Assembly (NCBI GenBank): GCA_017511375.1
Contig: JAFWKJ010000018.1
Span: forward strand, 139,115-172,195
DNA from: Bacilli bacterium
Lineage (GTDB): Bacteria > Bacillota_I > Bacilli_A > RF39 > UBA660
Reading direction: 5' to 3'
Length of the DNA: 33,081 bases
This document shows, piece by piece, positions 16,085 through 23,766 of the stretch. The notes beneath the pieces are model-generated. The model saw only the letters and a program-made list of their open reading frames with translations, did no database searches and had not been told where the DNA came from. The position numbers and the translations under genes were made by a program. The stretch's first letter is position 1. Every line of letters starts with the position of its first letter.

Positions 16085-18277
16085 ATGAAGGTTATCAAGA
16101 GAGATGGACATATGGTCGAATATATGCCATCTAAAATCGAAGATGCCATCGAAAAAGCAAATATGGAAGTGGATGAAGAAGATAGGGCTTCTTCAACGCA
16201 GATCAAGAATATCATAAAGTATATTGAGCATTTGGGTAAAAAAAGAATATTAGTCGAAGATATTCAAGATATTATCGAAATGAAATTGATGAGTATTGGA
16301 AAGTTTGCTTTAGCGAAGCATTATATTACGTATCGCTATACTAGGGAATTAGTGAGACGTAGTAACACGACAGATCAGTCAATTCGTGAATTGATTGATG
16401 GTGGTAGTGAATATTGGAATACGGAGAATTCTCACAAAGATGCGAAGGTAGTAACGACACAAAGAGATTATTTAGCGGGTATTACTAGTACGGATATTAC
16501 AAAAAGATTTTTATTGCCAGAAGATATTGTTGAGGCACATGAAGCGGGTCTTATTCATTTTCATGATGCAGATTATTATGCACAAAATGCATTACATAAT
16601 TGTGATTTAATTAATCTTGATGATATGCTTCAAAACGGTACTAATATGAATGGGGTTATGATTGAGAAACCACATAGATTTTTAACGGCTATGTCCATTG
16701 CAACACAACTTATTACAGCTGTTACATCTTCTCAATATGGAGGAGCAACCATCACCCTTACACATTTGGCTCCTTTTGTAAGATTAAGTCGTGAGTATTA
16801 TGAAAAACGTTATAAGAAACGTAAACTTACGAAAGAACAAATCAAACAGTTTGTAGAAGAAGATTTAAGGAAAGAAATTACGGATGGGGTACAAACATTC
16901 CAATATCAAGTTAATTCTTTGACTAATACAAATGGACAAATTCCTTTCTTAAGCGTCAATATGTATTTAGGAGAGACTGATGAATATAAAGAAGAACTTG
17001 CGATGATTATTGAAGAATTCTTAAATCAAAGAATTGAAGGAATGAAGAATGAAAAAGGTGTTTGGATTACTCCAGCATTCCCTAAACTCTTATATGTATT
17101 AGAAGAAGATAATATTAATCCAAAAAGTAAATATTATTATTTAACAAAGTTAGCTGCGAAATGTACAGCTAAGAGAATGGTACCTGACTATATATCTGAA
17201 AAAGTAATGTTGGAATTAAAGAAAAACGAGTTAGGTGTAGGAGATTGTTATCCATGTATGGGATGCAGAAGTTTCTTAACACCAGATAGAACGATTTCTC
17301 TTGGAAATATTGCGAAGGCCAAAAACTATGTTCCTGGAAAAGGAAAGTATTATGGGCGCTTTAATCAGGGTGTTGTTACCTTAAATTTAGTAGATGTTGC
17401 CTTAAGTAGTGATAAAGATATGGATGCCTTCTGGAAGATTCTAGATGAAAGATTGGAAATATGTCATAGGGCTTTGCAATGCCGTCATAAAAGACTTTCT
17501 CGTGTTACGAGTGATGTGGCGCCTATTTTGTGGCAACATGGAGCACTAGCAAGACTTGAGAAAGGTGAATCTATTCATGAATTATTACATCATGGATATT
17601 CCACTATATCTCTTGGATATGCTGGGCTTTATGAATGTGTGAAATATATGACAGGACACTCTCATACAGATAATGGAGAAGGAAAAAAATTTGGACTTTC
17701 TGTTATGCAGAAATTAAATGACGCTTGTAAGGTTTGGAAAACAGAAGAAGATATAGATTACTCTGTTTATGGTACTCCTATTGAATCCACGACTTATAAG
17801 TTTGCAAAGTGTTTAAAAGATCGTTTTGGTGTAATTAAAGGTATTACCGATCGAGATTATGTTACGAATAGTTATCATGTTCCTGTCTTTGAAGAAATTG
17901 ATGCTTTTACAAAGTTAAAATTAGAAAGTGAATTTCAAAAATTGAGTCCAGGAGGAGCTATTTCTTATATTGAAACAGCAGATTTAACAGGAAATATTGA
18001 TTCTGTATTAACAGTGATTCGTTTTATCTACGATAACATTATGTATGCAGAACTAAATACGAAGTCTGATTATTGTCAGGAATGTGGGTATGATGGAGAA
18101 ATCTTAATTGATGATAATTTAGAGTGGTATTGTCCTAACTGTGGTAATCGAGATCAAACAAAAATGAATGTTGCGAGACGTACGTGTGGATATATCGGGA
18201 ATAACTACTGGAACAAAGGAAGAACACAAGAAATTAAAGAAAGAGTTATTCATTTAGATAATAAGGATTTAGCATGA
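16085..18277 (+). CDS. nrdD: Anaerobic (class III) ribonucleoside-triphosphate reductase
   Basis: Makes deoxyribonucleotides without oxygen using a glycyl radical. The N-terminal ATP-cone (about residues 1-90, starting MKVIKRDGHMVEY) senses ATP/dATP. The barrel domain includes GYAGLYECVKYMTG. Near the C-terminus, CQEC and CPNC form the zinc site, and RRTCGYIG holds the radical Gly at residue 702 of 730. The length is normal. AGAGGTC precedes the ATG at 16085. The stop overlaps nrdG (ATGA). Its presence implies growth under anoxia, and no aerobic reductase is visible in the window. Regulation by the divergent Crp/Fnr protein is likely. Confidence 0.97.
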   Translation: MKVIKRDGHMVEYMPSKIEDAIEKANMEVDEEDRASSTQIKNIIKYIEHLGKKRILVEDIQDIIEMKLMSIGKFALAKHYITYRYTRELVRRSNTTDQSIRELIDGGSEYWNTENSHKDAKVVTTQRDYLAGITSTDITKRFLLPEDIVEAHEAGLIHFHDADYYAQNALHNCDLINLDDMLQNGTNMNGVMIEKPHRFLTAMSIATQLITAVTSSQYGGATITLTHLAPFVRLSREYYEKRYKKRKLTKEQIKQFVEEDLRKEITDGVQTFQYQVNSLTNTNGQIPFLSVNMYLGETDEYKEELAMIIEEFLNQRIEGMKNEKGVWITPAFPKLLYVLEEDNINPKSKYYYLTKLAAKCTAKRMVPDYISEKVMLELKKNELGVGDCYPCMGCRSFLTPDRTISLGNIAKAKNYVPGKGKYYGRFNQGVVTLNLVDVALSSDKDMDAFWKILDERLEICHRALQCRHKRLSRVTSDVAPILWQHGALARLEKGESIHELLHHGYSTISLGYAGLYECVKYMTGHSHTDNGEGKKFGLSVMQKLNDACKVWKTEEDIDYSVYGTPIESTTYKFAKCLKDRFGVIKGITDRDYVTNSYHVPVFEEIDAFTKLKLESEFQKLSPGGAISYIETADLTGNIDSVLTVIRFIYDNIMYAELNTKSDYCQECGYDGEILIDDNLEWYCPNCGNRDQTKMNVARRTCGYIGNNYWNKGRTQEIKERVIHLDNKDLA

Positions 18278-18768
18278 AATACCATAAGATAAGAAAAATG
18301 GATATTGCAAATGGTCCTGGCGTCAGAGTGTCTGTCTTCTTACAAGGATGTGCCTTTCATTGCAAAAACTGTTTTAATCCTGAAACTTGGGATTTTGATG
18401 GAGGATTAGAATTTGATGATTCCGTCATCGATGAAATCCTTTCCTTGTGTAAGGATGATTACATTACAGGATTATCTATCTTAGGGGGAGAGCCAATGCA
18501 TCCTAAAAATATAGAAGGAACTACTCGACTAGCAAAGGCTTTTAAAAAGATGTATCCAAATAAAAATATTTGGGCTTGGTCTGGGTTTTTATTTGATGAG
18601 GCTTTAAAAGGCAAAGAAGTATTACAATATTTAGATGTTTTGGTAGATGGTCAATTTGTGGAAGAACTTCGTAATCCTAATTTAAAATGGAGAGGCTCTA
18701 GTAATCAAAGAGTGATTGATGTCCAAAAAAGCCTAAAAAAGGATACCATTGTATTGTTTTGTGAATAA
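18274..18768 (+). CDS. nrdG: Anaerobic ribonucleotide reductase activating protein
   Basis: A 164-residue radical SAM activase that installs the glycyl radical on NrdD. The cluster motif CAFHCKNC is at residues 26-33 (Cx3Cx2C), within GCAFHCKNCFNPETWDF. The SAM-binding LGGEPM follows at about residues 70-75. It is translated in an ATGA overlap with nrdD, as is usual for this pair, and ends at a strong terminator. Confidence 0.96.
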   Translation: MKYHKIRKMDIANGPGVRVSVFLQGCAFHCKNCFNPETWDFDGGLEFDDSVIDEILSLCKDDYITGLSILGGEPMHPKNIEGTTRLAKAFKKMYPNKNIWAWSGFLFDEALKGKEVLQYLDVLVDGQFVEELRNPNLKWRGSSNQRVIDVQKSLKKDTIVLFCE

Positions 18769-18796
18769 AAAAGAGAATGTAAAGCATCTCTTTTTT
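18767..18796 (+). terminator. Intrinsic terminator of nrdDG
   Basis: Arms AAAAAAGAG and CTCTTTTTT (18767-18775 with 18788-18796) extended by ATG/CAT past a bulged A, loop of 5, ending in a T-run. Confidence 0.85.
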
Positions 18797-18809
18797 CCTT
18801 TTGAATTCA

Positions 18810-18838
18810 TTGACTAACTGGCTTAAGAACGTTATATT
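18810..18838 (+). promoter_or_regulatory. Consensus promoter of the TasA-like gene
   Basis: TTGACT (18810-18815), 17 bases, TATATT (18833-18838), followed by TATAATAGGTGA. The BspA-like gene has the same layout followed by TATAATAGGGGA. Confidence 0.8.
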
Positions 18839-18856
18839 TATAATAGGTGAGTGTAT

Positions 18857-19897
18857 ATGAATGAGAATGAACCTAAAAAAAATAAAAAGAAGAAACGTAT
18901 TGCATTAATCATCCTTTTGGTTTTAACAATATCCCTAGGTTTTGCTTTTTTAAGAGTAACCTTGTCTATAGGAGGAACTGCAACTTTAGCTCCACATAGT
19001 TGGGATGTTGTTTGGGAGATTCAAGACGCATATGCTTCTGATGGAGTTGTGTTTTCTCAACCAACACTGGATGAAAGTGGGACTTCTCTTACCGCTTCTT
19101 ATACACTTAGTAAGCCAGGAGATTATATTGAGTTAACGATTAATGCTGTTAATAATGGGACACTAGATGCAATGACTTCGGATTTAGAAGTAGAATTTAT
19201 GTCAAACAATACAGTAATAGGACACCCTAGTTATTTAAGAACATATTTCGGATATTCAGATGGGGTTCCATTAGATTATAAGCAGATTTTGAGAGCTGGC
19301 CAATCTGAGGAATTAAAAGTTAGGGTTCAATATAATAAAGACATAAGTTCAAATGATTTGCCTAGTTCGACACTAACTCTTACCTCTCGCGTTGGAGTAA
19401 CTTATAGTCAAGCAGATAGTACAGCTATAGAGGTTAGAAATGTAGTTTATACTGCAGAAACTCCTTCATCTACCTATATTAATAATAATTCTCCAATGCC
19501 AAGTAATGTAGTTACTTATGATAATCCTGAGGATGCTATGGCGTCTTGGAGTCAACCTTTCTTTTTAAAGCATCTTATATCAAATGGTAAAGTCGTTGTT
19601 TCTTATGTTGGTTTTGAGTATGATAATCACATCTATGAAGATGAGTTGAAATATGGATTTATCTTTTATGAAAGTAACAAGGCGTTTATTAGTGATCTAT
19701 TCCAGGATGGTAATATGGATATTTGGCATGGGCCCCAATATTCTGAAAAGCTTTATTTATATCACAATAGTGAGGGGACTTTGACGGGGGGAGTTAGTAT
19801 TCGTGGGGCTGTTACAGTATATGATGGCACTGATCTTTTGGATGGTAATTCTCATCATCATTGTTTTGCTGATTCAAGTAGGTCTTATTGTAGATAA
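18857..19897 (+). CDS. TasA/camelysin-like surface protein with extra C-terminal domain
   Basis: A 346-residue exported protein. A very basic N-terminus (KKNKKKKR) is followed by a hydrophobic segment (about residues 15-31), then LSIGGTATL and SWDVVWEI. The next domain contains SKPGDYIELTINAVNNGTLDA, which resembles the KPGD...NNGSL pattern of TasA/CalY (peptidase M73-like) fibre and matrix proteins. The C-terminal part, from about residue 235 (SYVGFEYDNHIYE), is a separate domain I do not recognise, ending in HHHC and a second Cys. ATG at 18857 is chosen over GTG at 18851 because AGGTGA lies six bases upstream. TasA proteins are normally cut by SipW; a degenerate SipW-like protein is encoded at 29022. 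Function is inferred. Confidence 0.7.
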   Translation: MNENEPKKNKKKKRIALIILLVLTISLGFAFLRVTLSIGGTATLAPHSWDVVWEIQDAYASDGVVFSQPTLDESGTSLTASYTLSKPGDYIELTINAVNNGTLDAMTSDLEVEFMSNNTVIGHPSYLRTYFGYSDGVPLDYKQILRAGQSEELKVRVQYNKDISSNDLPSSTLTLTSRVGVTYSQADSTAIEVRNVVYTAETPSSTYINNNSPMPSNVVTYDNPEDAMASWSQPFFLKHLISNGKVVVSYVGFEYDNHIYEDELKYGFIFYESNKAFISDLFQDGNMDIWHGPQYSEKLYLYHNSEGTLTGGVSIRGAVTVYDGTDLLDGNSHHHCFADSSRSYCR

Positions 19898-19929
19898 TGA
19901 AGTTGTAACAAACTAGTAATTGTTATTAC

Positions 19930-19961
19930 AAAGAAAATAGTAAGGATGCTATTTTCTTTTT
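19930..19961 (+). terminator. Intrinsic terminator of the TasA-like gene
   Basis: Arms AAAGAAAATAG (19930-19940) and CTATTTTCTTT (19949-19959), loop of 8, then T-run. Confidence 0.85.
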
Positions 19962-19989
19962 TTATGATATAGATTCTTCTTCTTTTTTT

Positions 19990-19998
19990 TGATACAAT
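19990..19998 (+). promoter_or_regulatory. Extended -10 promoter of the dUTPase gene
   Basis: TGATACAAT (TGnTACAAT), with GGGAGG just before the ATG at 20025. Confidence 0.55.
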
Positions 19999-20024
19999 TG
20001 TAATGTGAAGATAGGGAGGTTATT

Positions 20025-20486
20025 ATGAGAAAAAGAGGTTTTGAAATTGCAAAAGGATGGGAAGATAAAGATATTCATCTTCCGGTTAGAAAAACAGCTC
20101 ATTCTGCAGGATATGATATAGAGTGTGCAGAAGAAACTGTAGTCCCTAAGTTTGTGCCAGGATGTAATCCCACTTTGATTCCTACAGGTATTAAAGCTTA
20201 TATGGGGGATGATGAAGTTCTATATTTATATAATAGAAGTTCCAATCCTAAGAAGAAAGGACTTGTTCTTGCCAATAGTGTGGGAGTTGTCGATGCCGAT
20301 TATTATGGAAATCCAGATAATGATGGTCATATCATGTTCGCTTTTTATAATATTAAAGAGGAAGATATTACTATCAAAAAAGGGGAAGCCATTGGGCAAG
20401 GCGTGTTTGCTCCTTACTTAGTAGTTGATGGTGATAATGCTACAGGAACCCGTAAAGGTGGTTTTGGATCTACAGACAAGAAATAG
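20025..20486 (+). CDS. dut: dUTP diphosphatase (trimeric type)
   Basis: Hydrolyses dUTP to dUMP and pyrophosphate, keeping uracil out of DNA and feeding dTMP synthesis. The five family motifs are visible: AGYDIE (I, near residue 28), YNRSSNP (II, near 69), GVVDADYYGN (III, near 87, with the catalytic Asp), KGEAIGQGVF (IV, near 123) and RKGGFGST (V, C-terminus). At 153 residues the length is normal. A short insertion (GCNPTLIP) before motif II is seen in phage and low-GC Bacillota members. It has its own promoter and terminator. It complements nrdDG functionally but is not in the same operon. Confidence 0.92.
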   Translation: MRKRGFEIAKGWEDKDIHLPVRKTAHSAGYDIECAEETVVPKFVPGCNPTLIPTGIKAYMGDDEVLYLYNRSSNPKKKGLVLANSVGVVDADYYGNPDNDGHIMFAFYNIKEEDITIKKGEAIGQGVFAPYLVVDGDNATGTRKGGFGSTDKK

Positions 20487-20507
20487 TCAATCTCATATTC
20501 TAAATAT

Positions 20508-20543
20508 AAGAGGTTTTGTCGAAAAGGTAGAATCTCTTTTTTA
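20508..20543 (+). terminator. Intrinsic terminator of dut
   Basis: A 13-bp stem with several G-U pairs (20508-20520 with 20526-20538), loop GAAAA, then a T-run. Confidence 0.75.
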
Positions 20544-20575
20544 TTTGTTTTATTCTTATTTTGGAAAGGAGGAAA

Positions 20576-21184
20576 ATGGAGGACGTTTTAGACTATGAAG
20601 GTTTAATATATAGTATCATTAACAAATATACGTCGCGATATGATAAAGATGACTTGTATCAAGTGGGAATGATTGGGCTGATGGATGCTTATAAACATTA
20701 TGATTCCTCTTATGATACAAAATTTTCATCTTTTGCTTATTACTATATATTAGGAGAGGTAAATAAGTTTATTCGAAATAGTAGTAGTTTAAAAATTAGT
20801 AAAAGCGTTATTGAGTTAAAGTCTCGTATATTAAAAGTAAAAGAAAGCATGACACAAAAATTAGGAAGAACGCCTACCAATTTAGAAATATCTCTTTATT
20901 TAGAGGTCCCCGTAGAATTGATAGATGAAGCTCTTCTGACAGATGAAGTAGAGTCTATCGATGAAGAGTATAATATGATTCCTTCTTTTGATGATACGAG
21001 TGCAGAAGTTTTAGATTTAAAAGAAGAACTTCGAAAACTTCCAGAAGAAGAAAGAAAACTTATTATTGCGAGATACTTTGAAGAAATGACACAACAAGAA
21101 ACCTCTCAATTATTAGGGATGAGTCAGGTACAAGTATCACGTAATGAATCAAAGATTTTAAAAAAACTTAGAACACGATTATAA
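20576..21184 (+). CDS. sigF: Sporulation-type RNA polymerase sigma factor (SigF/SigG group)
   Basis: A 202-residue sigma-70-family protein. Region 2 is complete (DDLYQVGMIGLMDAYKHYD, then FSSFAYYYILGEVNKFIR, about residues 23-66). Region 3 has TQKLGRTPTNLEISLYLEV, and region 4 has LPEEERKLIIARYFEEMTQQE with the helix-turn-helix LLGMSQVQVSRNE. ILGEVNKFIR followed by KISKS matches the SigB/SigF/SigG branch. It is about 50 residues shorter than Bacillus SigF and lacks most of the N-terminal region. ATG 20576 is taken over TTG 20561, although GGAGG is only three bases away. The anti-sigma pair spoIIAA-spoIIAB, normally upstream, is absent; dut is there instead. Location beside spoVA supports a sporulation role; whether it is SigF or SigG is open. 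Confidence 0.8.
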   Translation: MEDVLDYEGLIYSIINKYTSRYDKDDLYQVGMIGLMDAYKHYDSSYDTKFSSFAYYYILGEVNKFIRNSSSLKISKSVIELKSRILKVKESMTQKLGRTPTNLEISLYLEVPVELIDEALLTDEVESIDEEYNMIPSFDDTSAEVLDLKEELRKLPEEERKLIIARYFEEMTQQETSQLLGMSQVQVSRNESKILKKLRTRL

Positions 21185-21197
21185 TTCTAAGTTTTTT
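21161..21197 (+). terminator. Strong terminator between sigma gene and spoVAC
   Basis: A 13-bp stem AAAAAACTTAGAA / TTCTAAGTTTTTT (21161-21173 and 21185-21197), loop of 11 containing the sigma gene stop codon, then T-run. It should limit read-through into spoVAC. Confidence 0.8.
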
Positions 21198-21222
21198 TGT
21201 TCATATTACTAAGGGTGATATC

Positions 21223-21669
21223 ATGAAAAATACAAAATATAATCATATTGCAGATCTTCATAAACCAAAAGAAAATCGTTTGATTCATATTTTTATTTCA
21301 TTTTTATCCGGAGGATTTCTTGGTTTGGTAGGAGAAGGGTTGGTTGAATTTTTTGTTTCTTATTTTTCTTTATCTCGAACAGATGCCTCTACTTTTATGA
21401 TTCTTGTTTTTATTTTTATGGCAAGTCTTTTGACAGGATTAGGGGTGTTTGATAAATTAGTTTCCATCTTTCGTTGTGGTTTATTAATCCCCATTACAGG
21501 GTTTGCTCATTCTATGGCTAGTTGTGCACTGGATTATCGTAATGAAGGCCCCATTTATGGGATTGGTTCTAATATGTTTAAGTTAGCTGGAAGTGTTATT
21601 GTCTATGGAATTGTATCTGCTTGGTTTTTTGGTACAATTCGTTATTTGATAGAGGTGTTTTTCTTATGA
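21223..21669 (+). CDS. spoVAC: Stage V sporulation protein AC
   Basis: A 148-residue membrane protein, the same length as Bacillus SpoVAC. In Bacillus it forms part of the channel that moves dipicolinic acid into the forespore and out at germination; SpoVAC alone behaves as a mechanosensitive channel. About four hydrophobic segments are seen (around residues 27-49, 58-75, 85-105, 120-146). Family motifs are FLSGGFLGLVGEGL and LIPITGFAHSM. AAGGGTGAT precedes the ATG. It overlaps spoVAD by ATGA. Confidence 0.95.
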   Translation: MKNTKYNHIADLHKPKENRLIHIFISFLSGGFLGLVGEGLVEFFVSYFSLSRTDASTFMILVFIFMASLLTGLGVFDKLVSIFRCGLLIPITGFAHSMASCALDYRNEGPIYGIGSNMFKLAGSVIVYGIVSAWFFGTIRYLIEVFFL

Positions 21670-22655
21670 CCTATTTTTTTAATCAAGTTTATATAGAAGA
21701 GACAGCTACTATTTGTGGGCCCTATGAAAAAAAAGGACCCTTGAGAAGGTATTTTGATAAAACATATGATGATTTATATTGTGGAAAAACTTCTTTTGAA
21801 AAGGCGGAGATACAATTAGTTAAAGATGTGATTGTGATGCTTTTAAAGAAAAGCGGGTATAAAAAAGAGGAGATTGATGTTGTAATGGGAGGAGATTTAT
21901 CTAATCAAATTACAGCAACGACTTATGGTTCTTTGGGGGTTGGAAATGGTTTTGTAGGAATTTATGCTGCATGCAGTACTAGTTCTTTAGGACTTTTACT
22001 CTCTGCTTGTTTGATACAAGGGGGATTTGTTCAAAATAGTCTTTGTATGGTCTCTTCTCACAATCTAAGTAGTGAAAGACAGTTTCGTTATCCCATCGAA
22101 TATGGTTCTTTAAGACCGCATACTTCTACTTTTACAGCAACAGGAGCAGGTGCTTGTTTACTTTCTTCTGAAAAAAGTGATGTAAGAATTGATTGTGCCA
22201 CCCTAGGAAGAGTGATGGATTATGAACAAACTGATCCTAATGATATGGGACGAGTTATGGCTCCTGGGGTTATTGATACCTTAAAAAGACATTTAGAAGA
22301 TACGGGGAGAAATGCTTCTTATTATGACTTAATTGTGACAGGGGATTTAGGAAAGTATGGAGTAGAGATAGTAAGGGATTATTTCCAAAAAGAGTATCAA
22401 CTTTCTTTGCCAAATCTTCAAGATTGTGGCGTGTTACTTTATGATTTAGAAAAGCAAAAAGAAATTCATGCGGGAGGGAGCGGTCCTGTTTGTAGTGCTT
22501 TAGTTGTTTATTCTTATTTATACTCTTTATTAAGAGAAAAAAAATATAAACGTGTTCTTTTGTTGGCTACAGGGGCTTTGTTTTCTCCTATGATGCTTTA
22601 TCAAAAACAAAATATTCCTTGTGTTTGTCATGCTGTTAGTTTGGAGGCGGTTTAA
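21666..22655 (+). CDS. spoVAD: Stage V sporulation protein AD
   Basis: A 329-residue soluble or membrane-associated protein with a thiolase/ketoacyl-synthase-like fold. In Bacillus it binds dipicolinic acid. Matches include CGPYEKKGPL near the N-terminus, FDKTYDD, ACSTSSLG (around residue 103), SSHNLSSERQFRYP and ATGALFSP near the C-terminus. The start is ATG 21666, overlapping the spoVAC stop; a further-upstream in-frame start at 21621 would lie deep inside spoVAC and gives a non-family N-terminus. The spoVAE start overlaps its stop by one base. Confidence 0.96.
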   Translation: MTYFFNQVYIEETATICGPYEKKGPLRRYFDKTYDDLYCGKTSFEKAEIQLVKDVIVMLLKKSGYKKEEIDVVMGGDLSNQITATTYGSLGVGNGFVGIYAACSTSSLGLLLSACLIQGGFVQNSLCMVSSHNLSSERQFRYPIEYGSLRPHTSTFTATGAGACLLSSEKSDVRIDCATLGRVMDYEQTDPNDMGRVMAPGVIDTLKRHLEDTGRNASYYDLIVTGDLGKYGVEIVRDYFQKEYQLSLPNLQDCGVLLYDLEKQKEIHAGGSGPVCSALVVYSYLYSLLREKKYKRVLLLATGALFSPMMLYQKQNIPCVCHAVSLEAV

Positions 22656-23005
22656 TGTATTTATTGTATTCTTTTCTATTTTGTGGTTTTCTTTGTGCTA
22701 TTGCGCAAGTCATTATCGATTATACGAAATTGACTCCCGGGCATGTTACCAGTATTTTTGTTGTTTTTGGGGCATTTCTAGATACATTCAATATTTATGA
22801 TTGGATTATTAAAAAAGTAGGGGGTGGGGCTCTTTTGCCCATAACTAGTTTTGGTCATTCGCTTATTCATGGGGCTTTGGAGAAGGCCTCTGAGAAGGGT
22901 ATATTTGGACTTCTTATGGGAATGTTTCAGTTAACAGCAACGGGTATTACAGCGGCTATTATCTTTGCTTTTTTGACGGCTCTTGTCTTTAAGTCAAAAG
23001 ATTAG
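22655..23005 (+). CDS. spoVAE: Stage V sporulation protein AE
   Basis: A 116-residue membrane protein homologous to SpoVAC and normally its partner. Three to four hydrophobic segments and the motif LLPITSFGHSLIHGALE are visible. It completes the minimal C-D-E set typical of Clostridia and some other spore formers; spoVAA, spoVAB and spoVAF are missing. TAATG overlap with spoVAD implies coupled translation. Confidence 0.94.
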   Translation: MYLLYSFLFCGFLCAIAQVIIDYTKLTPGHVTSIFVVFGAFLDTFNIYDWIIKKVGGGALLPITSFGHSLIHGALEKASEKGIFGLLMGMFQLTATGITAAIIFAFLTALVFKSKD

Positions 23006-23060
23006 TGTAAAATATGTGTCTACAGCTGAAATCTAGTGTGTCAAACTTTTTTAACTATTG

Positions 23061-23066
23061 TATAAT
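23061..23066 (+). promoter_or_regulatory. -10 element for the 85-residue gene
   Basis: TATAAT within TTGTATAATACAATTAAGG, 21 bases before the start codon. The -35 is unclear. Confidence 0.5.
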
Positions 23067-23086
23067 ACAATTAAGGTAGTGATATT

Positions 23087-23344
23087 ATGAGTTTGGTTTA
23101 TTATATTGTATTAGGTATTACAGCCATTTCATTTTTATTAGGATTATTCTTATCTTATTGGGAAAAGAAGAGTAAACTTTCTATTATGGATGAATTTGGA
23201 AGTGCTGGATTCATTAATGTTTTTGGAAATGATTATCTAGAACATATGGAAATAGAAGCACCTATGATGTATCAACAAGGTTTTTCTGAAGAACAAGTTC
23301 TATCCTCTGAAGCTTCTTCTTATATGGATGAAGAAATAATATAA
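23087..23344 (+). CDS. Small membrane protein of unknown function
   Basis: An 85-residue protein with an N-terminal membrane helix (about residues 4-25, YYIVLGITAISFLLGLFLSY) and an acidic tail ending YMDEEII. No family is recognised. It has its own -10 element and a strong terminator after it. It follows the spoVA genes but is separated from them by about 80 bases. Confidence 0.7.
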   Translation: MSLVYYIVLGITAISFLLGLFLSYWEKKSKLSIMDEFGSAGFINVFGNDYLEHMEIEAPMMYQQGFSEEQVLSSEASSYMDEEII

Positions 23345-23350
23345 AAAAAT

Positions 23351-23374
23351 AAAGGTAGCTAAGCTACCTTTTTT
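23351..23374. terminator. Bidirectional terminator
   Basis: Arms AAAGGTAG (23351-23358) and CTACCTTT (23364-23371), loop of 5, with flanking A- and T-runs. It lies between convergent genes. Confidence 0.85.
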
Positions 23375-23675
23375 CATTGATTTGAGATATTTCTATGATT
23401 TTTTTCATATCATCGTCTTTGGCGATGATATTTTTATGTTCTTTTTTACATTTTTCACATTGATAGAGTATTTTATATGTGTCTTTATATTTTTCAATTC
23501 CTTTTGGCTTTAATAAACCTTTACAAGGATTTCCTCTATCACCAGGATTAATATCTACATGTTTGGAATAAAGACAATAGGGACAATGATCTCTAGAAGT
23601 ATATCCGAGAGGTTTTACTTCTTTTCCACAGTTTTCACATACAAAACCTTCATCTAGTTCATGAAACATTTTCAT
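23364..23675 (-). CDS. RNHCP-domain zinc-ribbon protein
   Basis: A 103-residue protein with four Cys pairs: CENC, CPYC, a single C in GNPCKG, and CEKC. The core SRDHCPYCLYSKHVD followed by NPGDR matches the RNHCP domain (usually RNHCPFCL.SKHVD), with Ser-Arg-Asp replacing Arg-Asn. The domain probably binds zinc; its role is unknown. The start has GGTGAT upstream on the reverse strand. It is divergent from scpA and ends at the shared terminator. Confidence 0.8.
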   Translation of the reverse strand: MKMFHELDEGFVCENCGKEVKPLGYTSRDHCPYCLYSKHVDINPGDRGNPCKGLLKPKGIEKYKDTYKILYQCEKCKKEHKNIIAKDDDMKKIIEISQINEKR

Positions 23676-23690
23676 AGTATCACCACATTC

Positions 23691-23696
23691 ATTATA
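23691..23696 (-). promoter_or_regulatory. -10 element of the RNHCP gene
   Basis: TATAAT on the reverse strand (ATTATA as given), about 16 bases before the start codon, with GGTGAT between. Confidence 0.45.
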
Positions 23697-23733
23697 TATT
23701 TTGTGTAGAAGAAATGCAAAAGAATTTGTTTTA

Positions 23734-23742
23734 TGTTATAAT
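23734..23742 (+). promoter_or_regulatory. Extended -10 promoter of scpAB
   Basis: TGTTATAAT, an exact TGnTATAAT, about 25 bases before the scpA ATG. Confidence 0.7.
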
Positions 23743-23766
23743 GAGAAAGAGTCGGAGTGAAGACAT

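Noticed and set aside
15874-16134. Forward frame across the regulator/nrdD intergenic region
   Set aside because: It overlaps both the reverse regulator gene and the nrdD start, and reads through the palindrome and promoters; no ribosome binding site.
21199-21215. CATATTA before spoVAC as a SigG-type -10
   Set aside because: A transcript from it would start at or inside the ribosome binding site, and no matching -35 is found at the right distance.
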